Below are positions 35,874 to 47,336 of a stretch of DNA of 64,000 bases, piece after piece. The notes beneath the pieces are model-generated. The model was not told where the DNA came from. It ran no database searches and saw only the letters and a list, made by a program, of their open reading frames with translations. Each line of letters begins with the position of its first letter. Within the stretch, counting starts at the first letter, position 1. The stretch covers positions 1 to 64,000 of the forward strand of contig NZ_JPMY01000003.1 in assembly GCF_000761545.1 (NCBI RefSeq). Reading direction: 5' to 3'. Both the position numbers and the translations under genes were made by a program. This stretch comes from Pseudomonas sp. ML96 (GTDB lineage Bacteria > Pseudomonadota > Gammaproteobacteria > Pseudomonadales > Pseudomonadaceae).

Positions 35874-38024
35874 ATGACGAATTGGCTTTCCAGTAGTGGG
35901 GCGATGGCAGAGCGCATCCGCAACTATGACTGGAGTTCTTCCTCGCTGGGGCCGATTGAGACCTGGCCGAGCGTATTGAGAACAGCCGTGGCGCTGTGCC
36001 TCGAGTCGCGCTTCCCCCAGGCAGTGATGTGGGGGAGCGATCTGATCACCCTTCACAACGACGCTTTCAGTCTGATTCTGGGCAACAAGCCGCCGGCGCT
36101 CGGCAAGCCCTTCAAGGAGGTATGGAGCGAGGTCTGGGAGGATATTCGGCCCATCGCCGAGAATGCCTTGGCCGGCCAGGCGACCTTTATCGAGGACTTC
36201 CCGCTGCTCATTGAGCGCGGCAACTCGCCCGAGTGGGCGTACTTCACCTTCTGCTACAGCCCGATTCGCGATGCCGATGGCCAGGTCATCGGCATATTGG
36301 ACACGGTCGCGGAAACCACCAGCACGGTGCTCACCAACCAGCGCCTCGAATTCCTCGATGAGCTGGCGCGCTCGGTGGTCAACGTCACCAACCCCGATGC
36401 GATCATGGCCACCATCACCCGCATGCTGGGTGAGCATATGAAACTCTCCAGCTGCGCCTATGCGGACATGGACCCCGACCAAGACGGCTTCACCATCCGT
36501 GGAGACTGGGCGGCGCAGGGCGTGCCTCATCTGCTCGGCCACTATCACCTGGCGGACTTTGGCCAACTGGCCGTGGAGCGGCTGAGTGCGGGGCAGGCGT
36601 TCGTCATCGACAACAACCTCAAGCAGCTGCCCGACCACGAGTCCGCGGCTTTTCAGGCGCTCGGCATCACCGCGACGATCTGCATACCGCTGGTGAAGGA
36701 GGGCCGCCTGACCGCGCTGATGGCGGTTCACGACAAGGTGCCGCGCGCCTGGTCCGCCTACGAGCAGTCGCTGATTCGCGATGTGAGCCAGCGCTGTTGG
36801 GCGCATATCGAGCGCGTGCGTGCCGAGGTGAAGCTGCGTGAGCTGAATGAAAGCCTGGAAGAGCGCGTGGCACTCATGGTCGCGCAGCGCGAGGGCGAAG
36901 TGGCCGAACACCACGAGACGCGCAAGATGGAAACCATCGGGCAACTAACCGGCGGGATTGCCCACGACTTCAACAATCTGCTGACGCCCATCATGATCAC
37001 CCTGGATCTGATCCGGCGGCGCCTGGAAGACGATCGATCCATAGGTCTGGTCGATGCCGCGTTGCAGGCAGCGGACAAGGCCCGTGTGCTGGTCGGCCGC
37101 TTGCTGACATTTGCCCGCCGGCAAACCTTGCAGCCCAGCGCCGTGATGCTCGAGGCGCTGGTCGCCGATATGCGCGATCTGATCAGTCGCTCCCTCGGCC
37201 CGACGATCGAGGTCGTGGTGAATGTACCAAGCCATCTGCCGGCGGTACTGGTCGACCCGCACCAGCTTGAGCTGGCGGTGCTCAACCTGGCCGTCAATGC
37301 CCGAGATGCCATGGCTGACGGCGGCAGGCTGGAGATCAATGCGGTTATGGACAGGGTTGCGGCAGGCGCGGTCAGGGGTATGGCCGCCGGCAACTATGTC
37401 TGTCTGAGGGTGCTGGATAACGGCTGCGGCATGAATGCGGAGACGCTTCAGCGTTGCACCGAGCCTTTCTTCTCGACCAAGGGTGTCGGCAAGGGAACCG
37501 GGCTTGGCCTGTCGATGGTGCAAGGCTTGGCCGCGCAGTCAGGTGGCGGGCTAGGCATCAGCTCCGCAGAGGGCGAGGGCACCCGGGTGAATATCTGGCT
37601 GCCGATTACCGAAGACCCAGCGGCGAACAAAGACGCTGAACTCGACGAAGCGCCATTGGCGCCCAGGGCCGCGCTGGTTCTGCTGGTCGACGACGAGGAG
37701 TTGGTCCGCCGCACCACTGCACTGCAGCTGCAGGACCTCGGCTACCAGGTGCAAGAATCGGCCTCCGCAGCAGCTGCGTTGCAGATGATTGAGGCGGGGC
37801 TGCGGCCCGATGTGCTGGTCACCGACCACATCATGCCGGACAAGAGCGGCACCCAACTCGCTCGTGAGCTGCGCCAGCGTCTGCCCAACCTGCCGGTCCT
37901 GGTTCTCACCGGCTACTCGAATCTATCGCCGGAGCAGATGCACGGATTTGACGTGCTGGCCAAGCCATTCCGGCGGTCCGAAATCGCAGAGCGGCTTTCC
38001 AGCTTGGTTTGCAGCCTTGGCTGA
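35874..38024 (+). CDS. PAS-GAF hybrid histidine kinase with C-terminal receiver
   Basis: A 716-residue soluble sensor kinase. Residues about 20-145 are PAS-like (SLGPIETWPSVLRTAVALCL, typical of phytochrome-associated hybrid kinases) and about 155-325 GAF-like. HisKA has H364 in GGIAHDFNNLLTP, HATPase has NLAVNARDAMADGG and GTGLGLSMVQGL, and the receiver has D651 (VLVTDHIMPD). No chromophore cysteine is evident. There is no adjacent response regulator, so its partner is elsewhere. Confidence 0.9.
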   Translation: MTNWLSSSGAMAERIRNYDWSSSSLGPIETWPSVLRTAVALCLESRFPQAVMWGSDLITLHNDAFSLILGNKPPALGKPFKEVWSEVWEDIRPIAENALAGQATFIEDFPLLIERGNSPEWAYFTFCYSPIRDADGQVIGILDTVAETTSTVLTNQRLEFLDELARSVVNVTNPDAIMATITRMLGEHMKLSSCAYADMDPDQDGFTIRGDWAAQGVPHLLGHYHLADFGQLAVERLSAGQAFVIDNNLKQLPDHESAAFQALGITATICIPLVKEGRLTALMAVHDKVPRAWSAYEQSLIRDVSQRCWAHIERVRAEVKLRELNESLEERVALMVAQREGEVAEHHETRKMETIGQLTGGIAHDFNNLLTPIMITLDLIRRRLEDDRSIGLVDAALQAADKARVLVGRLLTFARRQTLQPSAVMLEALVADMRDLISRSLGPTIEVVVNVPSHLPAVLVDPHQLELAVLNLAVNARDAMADGGRLEINAVMDRVAAGAVRGMAAGNYVCLRVLDNGCGMNAETLQRCTEPFFSTKGVGKGTGLGLSMVQGLAAQSGGGLGISSAEGEGTRVNIWLPITEDPAANKDAELDEAPLAPRAALVLLVDDEELVRRTTALQLQDLGYQVQESASAAAALQMIEAGLRPDVLVTDHIMPDKSGTQLARELRQRLPNLPVLVLTGYSNLSPEQMHGFDVLAKPFRRSEIAERLSSLVCSLG

Positions 38025-38239
38025 GGCTCGCCCACGGCATGTCCCAGGCAGCAGCCTAAAAATCAGGCAATTTAAGCGAGGCGGCGAACGCCGTGGGCCG
38101 CAGGCTATTCCCCACAGACTTATCCACAAAATATGTGGAAAATCATGCACTTGAAAAGCCGGCTTGGATTGCGAAGTTGGCGCTTAAGGGCTAGCGAAGA
38201 GGATGGCGAACCGGGGCCTTGTGGGCCCCGGTGGCGGGC
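38025..38239. other. Convergent intergenic region with two DnaA-box-like sites
   Basis: At 38120-38128 the sequence is TTATCCACA, the exact consensus DnaA box. At 38134-38142 the opposite strand reads TTTTCCACA, also a match to TTWTNCACA. The two face each other 5 nt apart, and no gene lies here. The rest holds no recognisable feature. Confidence 0.5.
38210..38232. terminator. GC-rich hairpin after the lipase gene
   Basis: ACCGGGGCC and GGCCCCGGT form a 9-bp stem with a TTGTG loop immediately beyond the lipase stop. No T-run follows on either strand, so termination is uncertain. Confidence 0.4.
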
Positions 38240-39187
<948 letters not shown>

Positions 39188-39270
39188 TTATGGGATCTCG
39201 AAGCGGTGTTGGATCGTCCTTGGCCGCTATCCAGGCGCTCCATCGCCCGAAACTTCAGCGAACGGGTGTT

Positions 39271-39286
39271 CGCAGAATCCATGCCA
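39271..39286 (-). promoter_or_regulatory. Sigma-54-like promoter of the lipase gene
   Basis: On the minus strand TGGCATGGATTCTGCG keeps GG-N10-GC and most of TGGCAC-N5-TTGCW. It lies 84 nt before the lipase ATG. A dyad AGTGAC-N6-GTCACT at 39293-39310 is just upstream. Sigma-54 control of lipase is known in P. alcaligenes and P. aeruginosa (LipR), but this site is only a moderate match. Confidence 0.4.
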
Positions 39287-39473
39287 TCACCGAGTGACCA
39301 ACTAGTCACTGCTCTAGCTGGCACATCTGTACCAAAAGTACCTGGAGGCCGCGTCTTTCCTGGCTGTTACAGATGACCCCAGCTCTTTTCATGGTGTTAC
39401 CCAATTGCGAATGTTTCGCTTCTGTGAAGGGTTCGGCTATAAGGCTTGCCGAATCCTTTCATGCGAGGCGCGC

Positions 39474-39908
39474 TTGCTCGATTTCTCGGTTTACCTCGGC
39501 CTGTTCCTGTCCGCCTTCGGCGCCGCCAGCCTGTTGCCTCTGCAATCTGAGGCAGTGCTGGTCGGGCTGTTGCTGAACGGCGGGCAGCCGGCTGCCGCAT
39601 TGCTAGCCGTGGCCTGCGTCGGCAATGTGCTGGGTTCGGTGCTGAATGCGGCGCTGGGCCGAGGGCTGGAGCGCTACCGTGAGCGCCGCTGGTTTCCGGT
39701 GAGCCCAGCGCGGCTGGAACAGGCCAAAGCCAGTTACCGGCGCTATGGCCGCTGGTCGCTGCTGCTGAGCTGGGTGCCGGTGATCGGCGACCCGCTGACC
39801 CTGGTGGCGGGGGTGATGCGCGAGCCCTGGTGGAGCTTCCTGCTGCTGGTCAGCCTGGCCAAGACCGCGCGCTATCTGGTGCTGGCCGCGCTCACCCTCG
39901 GCTGGTGA
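39474..39908 (+). CDS. YqaA/DedA-type small membrane protein
   Basis: About 144 residues starting (M)LDFSVYLGLFLSAFGAASLL with SEAVLVGLL, the YqaA (SNARE-associated/VTT) pattern; later VPVIGDPLTLVAGVMREPWW and SLAKTARYL. Three to four membrane segments. The TTG at 39474 follows GAGG at 5 nt and begins where YqaA homologues begin; an in-frame ATG at 39411 adds about 20 residues without similarity. These proteins affect envelope stability; a precise function is not known. Confidence 0.8.
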   Translation: MLDFSVYLGLFLSAFGAASLLPLQSEAVLVGLLLNGGQPAAALLAVACVGNVLGSVLNAALGRGLERYRERRWFPVSPARLEQAKASYRRYGRWSLLLSWVPVIGDPLTLVAGVMREPWWSFLLLVSLAKTARYLVLAALTLGW

Positions 39909-39910
39909 GG

Positions 39911-40189
39911 TCACTCGCGGTAGAACACCTGGATCAGGTGGTAGCCGAACTGGGTCTTCACCGGCCCGTGTACTTCGCGTAGCGCCTTCTTGAAAATCAC
40001 CTGGTCCACGGCGCGGACCATCTGCCCGGGGCGGACTTCGCCCAGGTCGCCACCCTTCTTGCCGGAGGGGCAGGTGGAGTGTTTCTTGGCCAATACATCG
40101 AAGGCTTCGCCAGCGGCGATGCGCTTCTTCAGCGCGGCCGCTTCGGCCTCAGTCTTCACCAGAATGTGTCGGGCCATGGCCTTGGGCAT
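39911..40189 (-). CDS. ppiC: Peptidyl-prolyl cis-trans isomerase, parvulin type (PpiC)
   Basis: A 92-residue single-domain parvulin: ARHILVKTEAEAAALKKRI, then FDVLAKKHSTCPSGKKGGDLG and GPVKTQFGYHLIQVF, all conserved in PpiC. No signal peptide, so it is cytoplasmic. Start at 40189 gives the usual length; an internal ATG at 40177 would remove four residues. It converges on the YqaA-like gene 2 nt away. Confidence 0.95.
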   Translation of the reverse strand: MPKAMARHILVKTEAEAAALKKRIAAGEAFDVLAKKHSTCPSGKKGGDLGEVRPGQMVRAVDQVIFKKALREVHGPVKTQFGYHLIQVFYRE

Positions 40190-40324
40190 GATGGGTTCCT
40201 CATTTTGCGAGGGCGCTATTGTGCCAGCATTCTTTGCGCCATCAGAATGGCGTCATTTTTCAGGCTAATGCTCCTGAAAAAGCTGACCTATTTTGATACT
40301 TCCACCCAGATGGACGCGCGCACG

Positions 40325-41533
40325 ATGGACCTCACTCAGATGCTGAAGATCCTGGCCAGCCAGGACGGTTCCGATCTCTACCTGTCCACCGGAGCGCCGC
40401 CCTGCGCCAAGTTCAATGGCGTGCTCAAGCCGCTCAGTCAGGAGCCGCTCAAGCCGGGTGACGTGGCGGCCATCGCGGCGAGCGTCATGGATGCCGAGCA
40501 GCGCGCCGACTTCGACAAGGAGCTGGAGATGAACCTGGCCATCTCCGTGCCCAACGTCGGCCGCTTCCGTATCAACATCTTCAAGCAGCGCAACGAAGTT
40601 TCCATCGTCGCGCGCAACATCAAGATGGAAATCCCCAAGTTCGAGGACCTCAAGCTGCCCGAGGTGCTGCTCAAGACCATCATGGAGAAGCGCGGCCTGG
40701 TGCTGTTCGTCGGCGGCACCGGCTCGGGCAAGTCCACTTCGCTGGCGGCGCTGATCGACTACCGCAACCGCAACAGTGGCGGGCACATCATCACCATCGA
40801 GGACCCGGTGGAGTACGTGCACCGGCACAAGAAATCGATCATCAACCAGCGTGAGGTCGGCGTGGACACCCGCAGCTTCCACGCTGCGCTGAAGAACACC
40901 CTGCGCCAGGCGCCGGACGTGATCCTGATCGGCGAGATCCGCGACCGCGAGACCATGGAGCATGCCCTGGCCTTCGCCGATACCGGCCACCTGGCGATCT
41001 CCACCCTGCACGCCAACAACGCCAACCAGGCGCTGGACCGCATCATCAACTTCTTCCCCGAAGAACGCCGCCCGCAGTTGCTCAATGACCTGGGCAATAA
41101 CCTGCGCGCCTTCGTCTCTCAACGCCTGGTCAAGACCACCGATGGCAAGCGCCGCGCCGCCGTCGAGGTGATGCTGGGTACGCCGACCATCCGCGACCTG
41201 ATCAAGCGCAACGAGTTCTCCGAGCTCAAGGAGATCATGGAGAAGTCGAGGAACCTCGGCATGCAGACCTTCGACCAGGCGCTGATCGAGCTGGTCCACG
41301 AGGGCGCCATCGAGGAAGAGGAGGCACTGAAGAACGCCGACTCGGCCAACAACGTGCGCCTCAAGCTCAAGCTGTACAAGGACAACCCGGCCGCTCCGCA
41401 GGCCGCCGCCACGTCTGCTCCGGAGCCGGCAGCTGCACCTGCCGCAGCACCCGCCAACTGGGCGATGGAGCTGACGCTGGAAGATATCGAGGAAGAAGCA
41501 CCGCCGGAGGACCCGGGCCGGCCGGGCATCTGA
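40325..41533 (+). CDS. PilT/PilU family type IV pilus ATPase
   Basis: About 402 residues. Walker A GGTGSGKST (K136), the Asp box in TIEDPVEYVHRHKKSI, Walker B VILIGEIRDRETM and the His box LAISTLHANNANQ make it a PilT-like hexameric retraction ATPase. It is closer to PilU-type proteins, with a long acidic, Ala/Pro-rich C-terminal tail. Pseudomonads usually carry pilT and pilU together; this copy stands alone. Starts at 40268, 40310 and 40325 all lack a strong ribosome site; 40325 gives the conserved MDLTQMLKILASQDGSDLYL. Confidence 0.9.
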   Translation: MDLTQMLKILASQDGSDLYLSTGAPPCAKFNGVLKPLSQEPLKPGDVAAIAASVMDAEQRADFDKELEMNLAISVPNVGRFRINIFKQRNEVSIVARNIKMEIPKFEDLKLPEVLLKTIMEKRGLVLFVGGTGSGKSTSLAALIDYRNRNSGGHIITIEDPVEYVHRHKKSIINQREVGVDTRSFHAALKNTLRQAPDVILIGEIRDRETMEHALAFADTGHLAISTLHANNANQALDRIINFFPEERRPQLLNDLGNNLRAFVSQRLVKTTDGKRRAAVEVMLGTPTIRDLIKRNEFSELKEIMEKSRNLGMQTFDQALIELVHEGAIEEEEALKNADSANNVRLKLKLYKDNPAAPQAAATSAPEPAAAPAAAPANWAMELTLEDIEEEAPPEDPGRPGI

Positions 41534-41544
41534 TCGCGGCAATC

Positions 41545-41573
41545 AAAAAGGGCAGCCTGGGCTGCCCTTTTTT
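41545..41573. terminator. Bidirectional Rho-independent terminator
   Basis: AAAAAGGGCAG and CTGCCCTTTTT form an 11-bp stem (6-nt loop) with an A-run on one side and a T-run on the other, placed between the ends of the convergent PilT/PilU and polyester-hydrolase genes. Confidence 0.88.
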
Positions 41574-41584
41574 GTGCGCGTCGA

Positions 41585-42481
41585 TCAGTACGGGCAGTTT
41601 TCGCGGTAGTCGGAAATCGCGTAGTCCGACTCATGGTTGGGGCCGCAGAGGAACTGGCTGTAGCGGCTGTCGAAGTCGATGAAGCGCTTCATCCAGGCGA
41701 TGCCGTACATGCCCAGCATGTCCTGGTTCGGGTAGCCGGAGTTGGCGCAGAAGTGCGAGCCGCCGTAGATCTCCAGGAACGCCTTGGGCGTGGAATTGGG
41801 GATCTGGTTGTAGAACGGCGAGGCATGCTGGGCCACCGGTGCCACGGTGTCGGCGCTGCAGGCCAGGATCAGGGTCGGCGTCTTGATGCCACTGAAGGCG
41901 CTGGAGCCCAGGTACCACGGTGCCTGCGGGATGATGGCGTTGATCGAGCGCTGGGTCGCCAGCTTGAGCGAGCCGCCGCCGCCCATGGACCAGCCGATGG
42001 CGCCCAGGCGGGTGCTGTCGATCTTGTTGTACAGCGGGCTGGACGAGCTTTTGCTCTGCGCGATCAGGTAGTCCAGTGCTTCGCTCAGCTGACTGGCGCG
42101 GCTATCGGGCTGGTCGTAGATGGTCTTGGTGTTCATGGTCATCACCACGAAGCCGTGCGAGGCCAGGCGCGGGCCCCACCAGTCGATGCTGCTCTCGTAG
42201 GAGAGATAGCCGGGAATGACCGCGATGGCGCCCATCTTGCCGGTGGTGTTGGTCGGGTAATACACGGTGCTGTCGCCGTAGCCCTTGAGGAAGCCGGATA
42301 CCGAGAACTTGGCAGTGGTGAAGGGGCCGGTCGAGGCCTTCAGCGCAGTGACCGTCGGTGCCGGGCCACGGGTGCAGTTGCTGCAGGGCGCAGACGGGCC
42401 GGTGGCGGAAAAGGCATAAGTGCTGGCCAATAGCGTGGCGAACATCAGTATCGCTTTGGCAGTGGTTACTTTGATTCCCAT
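41585..42481 (-). CDS. PETase-like polyester hydrolase (dienelactone-hydrolase family)
   Basis: A 298-residue secreted alpha/beta hydrolase. A signal peptide (MGIKVTTAKAILMFATLLAS...) is followed by GPAPTVTALKASTGPFTTAK, the usual start of type II PETases. The nucleophile S165 is in GWSMGGGGS, D211 in CSADTVAP and H243 in GGSHFCAN; PGYLSYES supplies the oxyanion loop and PQAPWYLG keeps the Trp of the cleft. Four Cys (ILAC, HFCAN, FLCGP, ENCPY) match the two disulphides of type II enzymes. An extra CSNC lies near the mature N-terminus. Substrate activity is inference. Confidence 0.88.
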   Translation of the reverse strand: MGIKVTTAKAILMFATLLASTYAFSATGPSAPCSNCTRGPAPTVTALKASTGPFTTAKFSVSGFLKGYGDSTVYYPTNTTGKMGAIAVIPGYLSYESSIDWWGPRLASHGFVVMTMNTKTIYDQPDSRASQLSEALDYLIAQSKSSSSPLYNKIDSTRLGAIGWSMGGGGSLKLATQRSINAIIPQAPWYLGSSAFSGIKTPTLILACSADTVAPVAQHASPFYNQIPNSTPKAFLEIYGGSHFCANSGYPNQDMLGMYGIAWMKRFIDFDSRYSQFLCGPNHESDYAISDYRENCPY

Positions 42482-42878
42482 GTCATTACCTCGTTGATTT
42501 TGTTGTTACGTCATGACGGTTGGTTTCGGCTTATTTGCAAGCGCGGCTGGAAACTAACAACGAGGAAGTTGCGCAACAACGATCAAGTCGTCTCAGTTCA
42601 TACAAGCAATGCAGGATTGTGGAGTGACCTTGCAGTGTTCTATCCATTCGCCCATGGCTCGGCTGCTCTGGCTTCGCGGCGTGATGCGGGGTCGAGCGGA
42701 GATGTAGCTCTTGGGTATTAGTGCGCGCTGTTTTGTCATTCTTTCGGTTGCATTTATTTCCACCGCAAGTGTTGGTGGCTAATTGCTCTGAAAATTGATT
42801 GACACTTATCAGCAATAAAACAAACTTGCCTTGTGATATCTGGTCGCATGTTTCTACTCGTTAAAAGAGCACTCTCGA
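42482..42878. other. AT-rich gene-poor region between polyester hydrolase and AraC gene
   Basis: About 400 bases of lower GC with no gene I can support; short open frames lack ribosome sites and codon bias. It must hold the divergent promoters. A 10-bp palindrome CGTCATGACG is at 42509-42518, and CCTCGTTG (42489-42496) is repeated inverted at 42558-42565. A TTGACA at 42799-42804 points towards the AraC gene, but no clear -10 follows. Confidence 0.45.
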
Positions 42879-43715
42879 ATGCCTGCCGAGCGAAACTCAT
42901 CTCCTGCACTTGTATATGTCTCGAGCCGACGGTACCTGTACCTGGGGCGTGGCCAGTTGCCCATCCGCGACCTGCACTCGGCCGCGGCGGCCATGCTCGT
43001 TTGCCTGCAGGGCGAGGTGAGGTTCCGCACACCGGGCCATGAACAGTGGCTCAGCAGCGCCAGCGTGCTGATTCCCGCGGGCAGCCGCATTGCCATCGAC
43101 AACCGCGACGCCGTGCTGGCGGCCTGTTATCTGGATGCGGGCAGGCCCGACTTCGCCGTGCTGCGCCGGCAGATGGCAGCTACCTGCCAGGGCATTCACT
43201 ACCACCACCGGCAGGAGCATTGCCTGGCGCAGACGCTGACCGGCTTGCGTGACGAGGCGCCGGGGCATGCCGAGGCCCAGCGGCGTGTCGAGACGATGAT
43301 CTACCGTGGCGCCGGCGATCCGCTGCCGCAGGTCGATCCACGGGTGACGCAGGTGGTCGAGCGTCTGCGCAGCAGCTCAGCACTGAACATCTCGGTCGGT
43401 GTGTTGGCCGCCGAGGTCGGGCTCTCCGAATCCGGGCTGATTCGGTTGTTTGCTCTGCAGGTGGGGGTACCGCTGCGCCGGCACCGGCTCTGGTACCGGT
43501 TGCTCGATTTTGTCAGGCATACCCTGGCCGGTGTTCCCGGCTCAGTGGCAATCAAGATGGCGGGCTTCAGCGATGCTGCGCATTTGTCCCGCTGTTACAG
43601 CGGTTTCTTCGGCGTCAATCACTCCTACGCCTTCTCGGCCAAGACCCATGTGCGCTACATCCTGCCCGCGGGGGAGGCCGAAGGCTTTCAGCGATTGGTG
43701 GCTGGCGGCAGGTAG
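42879..43715 (+). CDS. AraC family transcriptional regulator
   Basis: A 278-residue regulator: an N-terminal cupin-like ligand domain (about 1-110, MLVCLQGEVRFRTPGHEQWL) and two C-terminal helix-turn-helix units (NISVGVLAAEVGLSESGLIR; IKMAGFSDAAHLSRCYSGFF). It faces the polyester hydrolase across an AT-rich spacer and may control it, although that is inference. The ATG at 42879 has no obvious Shine-Dalgarno. Its 3' end overlaps the next gene, on the opposite strand, by 28 nt. Confidence 0.88.
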   Translation: MPAERNSSPALVYVSSRRYLYLGRGQLPIRDLHSAAAAMLVCLQGEVRFRTPGHEQWLSSASVLIPAGSRIAIDNRDAVLAACYLDAGRPDFAVLRRQMAATCQGIHYHHRQEHCLAQTLTGLRDEAPGHAEAQRRVETMIYRGAGDPLPQVDPRVTQVVERLRSSSALNISVGVLAAEVGLSESGLIRLFALQVGVPLRRHRLWYRLLDFVRHTLAGVPGSVAIKMAGFSDAAHLSRCYSGFFGVNHSYAFSAKTHVRYILPAGEAEGFQRLVAGGR

Positions 43716-44410
43716 TGGTCGATCACGCGCTGCAGGGTGCCGTCCTGGCGCATCTGTTCCACAGCGAGATGGACCGCCCGAGCCAGAACGGGATCGCATT
43801 GCAGCGAGCAGGCGATGTACATATCGGTGTTGGCCATGGGCGGGCTCATGTGCAATGCGGGCCCTGAATCCCACTGGAAGCGGCCTTCGGCCTCGGTGGT
43901 GAACCAGGCGTCCACCCGGCCCATGCGCACCATGCGTACCGGTCGCTCGCCGAGGCGCAGCGGATACAGTTGCGCATCGGAGAAACCGGCACCGCGCAGA
44001 ATCTCCTCCTGCGCCGTACCCAGGCCGACGGCGACCAGGCGATAACGTTGGCGTGCTTCCTCCAGGCTGTTGACCGGTGGCTGCAGGCTGAAGAATGCAC
44101 GGGGCATCGGCAGTATATTGGCGACCCAGGTGAAGCGCGCCTCTCGCTCCGGGGTACGCGATAACGGGACCAACAGCGCTAGTTGCGATTCCTGCGCCCG
44201 CTTCTGTGCGCGCAGCCAGGGCTCGGAGCGCAGGCTGGCGCGATAGCCGGCGCGCTCCAGCGCCATGATGGCGATATCGCCAGTGATGCCATGCTGGCCG
44301 TTGCCGAGCGCGGCCAGTGGCGGCGCGTCGGGCATGTACAGATCGATGTCCTTCGGCTCGGCGAGCAGAAGAGCAGGGCAGAGCAGCAGGAGGCTCAGAA
44401 AGAGGCGCAA
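43688..44410 (-). CDS. Periplasmic substrate-binding protein (SBP_bac_3-like)
   Basis: A 240-residue protein with a signal peptide (MRLFLSLLLLCPALLLAEP). The fold of transporter substrate-binding domain family 3 is indicated by GITGDIAIMALERAGY, RAFFSLQPPVNSLEEARQRY, VAVGLGTAQEEILRG and DAWFTTEAEGRF. No permease or ATPase gene is nearby, so it may be a solitary binding protein for a sensor. It ends inside the AraC gene's 3' end, overlapping by 28 nt. Confidence 0.82.
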   Translation of the reverse strand: MRLFLSLLLLCPALLLAEPKDIDLYMPDAPPLAALGNGQHGITGDIAIMALERAGYRASLRSEPWLRAQKRAQESQLALLVPLSRTPEREARFTWVANILPMPRAFFSLQPPVNSLEEARQRYRLVAVGLGTAQEEILRGAGFSDAQLYPLRLGERPVRMVRMGRVDAWFTTEAEGRFQWDSGPALHMSPPMANTDMYIACSLQCDPVLARAVHLAVEQMRQDGTLQRVIDHYLPPATNR

Positions 44411-44503
44411 GACGAGGCTTCCAGAGGAGGAGCCGTCAGTATAGGAAAGCCGGCGAGCAGTATCCGTCGCCAGGCCTGAGCCTGGAGCAGATACCGATCC
44501 TGG

Positions 44504-46459
<1,956 letters not shown>

Positions 46460-46506
46460 GCGGCAATCCTGAACTTCTTGTTGTGTATCGATTGTAGGGT
46501 AATGAC

Positions 46507-47274
46507 TTACTGGGCGAGCCAGCCACCGTCCATGTTCCAGGCGGCGCCACGTACCTGTTCGGCTGCCTCGCTGCAGAGGAACAGAGCTAGAGCGCCGAGT
46601 TGTTCGGGGGTGACGAAATCCAGCGACGGCTGTTTCTCGGCCAGCAGGTCGTGACGCGAGCGGGCGACGTCGCCATCCACGGCGCGGGCGTCGATCTGTT
46701 TCTGCACCAGCGGGGTCAGCACCCAGCCGGGGCAGATGGCGTTGCAGGTGACGCCCGTGGTGGCGGTCTCCAGCGCCACGCTCTTGGTCAGGCCGACCAG
46801 GCCGTGCTTGGCCGCCACGTAGGCGCTCTTGCCGGCCGAGGCCGCCAGGCCATGGGCCGAGGCGATGTTGATGATCCGCCCCCAGTTGCGTGCGCGCATG
46901 CCCGGCAGCGCCAGGCGCGTGGTGTGGAAGGCCGAGCTGAGGTTGATGGCGATGATCGAATCCCAGCGCTCCACCGGGAATGCCTCCACTGGCGCCACGT
47001 GCTGGATGCCAGCGTTGTTGACCAGGATGTCGACACCGCCGAACTGTTCCTCGGCGAAGCGCACTAGGGCTTCGATCTCCGCGGGCTTGCTCATGTCCGC
47101 CGGGTGGTGGCGTACCTGGCCGCCGTGGGCGGCGACGGCCGTAACGGCTGCTTCCACGTCACCGAAGCCGTTGAGCACCAGGTTGGCGCCGGCTTCGGCC
47201 AGCTTGAGGGCTATCCCTAAGCCGATGCCGCTGGTGGAACCGGTGACCAGGGCGGTCTTGCCTTGCAGATTCAT
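46507..47274 (-). CDS. bdhA: 3-hydroxybutyrate dehydrogenase (SDR)
   Basis: A 255-residue classical SDR that oxidises 3-hydroxybutyrate to acetoacetate with NAD. TGSTSGIGLGIALKLAE binds the cofactor; Y152 and K156 (SAYVAAKHGL) with NNAGIQHVAPVEAFP and CPGWVLTPLVQKQID are typical of BdhA. Start at 47274 follows AGGAG at 6 nt. Its product is the aacS substrate. The next gene upstream, a GntP-type permease, probably imports the hydroxy acid. Confidence 0.93.
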   Translation of the reverse strand: MNLQGKTALVTGSTSGIGLGIALKLAEAGANLVLNGFGDVEAAVTAVAAHGGQVRHHPADMSKPAEIEALVRFAEEQFGGVDILVNNAGIQHVAPVEAFPVERWDSIIAINLSSAFHTTRLALPGMRARNWGRIINIASAHGLAASAGKSAYVAAKHGLVGLTKSVALETATTGVTCNAICPGWVLTPLVQKQIDARAVDGDVARSRHDLLAEKQPSLDFVTPEQLGALALFLCSEAAEQVRGAAWNMDGGWLAQ

Positions 47275-47291
47275 GTGCTTCTCCTGTTGCA

Positions 47292-47336
47292 CGGGCCGCC
47301 TCGGCGGCCCGGTCGCGGGCTACACCCGCCCTACGG
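47292..47336. repeat. REP-like repeat between bdhA and the permease gene
   Basis: A 9-bp palindrome (CGGGCCGCC, TC, GGCGGCCCG at 47292-47311) is followed by GCGGGCTACACCCGCCCTAC up to 47336. The second part resembles the GTAGGGCGGGT-type repetitive elements seen in Pseudomonas intergenic regions. It could stabilise the upstream transcript or attenuate expression of bdhA and aacS. Confidence 0.5.

Noticed and set aside
35688..36944. Minus-strand open frame of 418 codons
   Set aside because: Antisense to the PAS-GAF kinase, whose domains read cleanly on the plus strand.
42494..42721. Possible 75-residue protein in the AT-rich spacer
   Set aside because: No ribosome site, no conserved pattern, and it overlaps other equally weak frames.
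44472..44487. CCAGGC-CTGA-GCCTGG hairpin after aacS as terminator
   Set aside because: Six-bp stem without a T-run on the minus strand; too weak to call.
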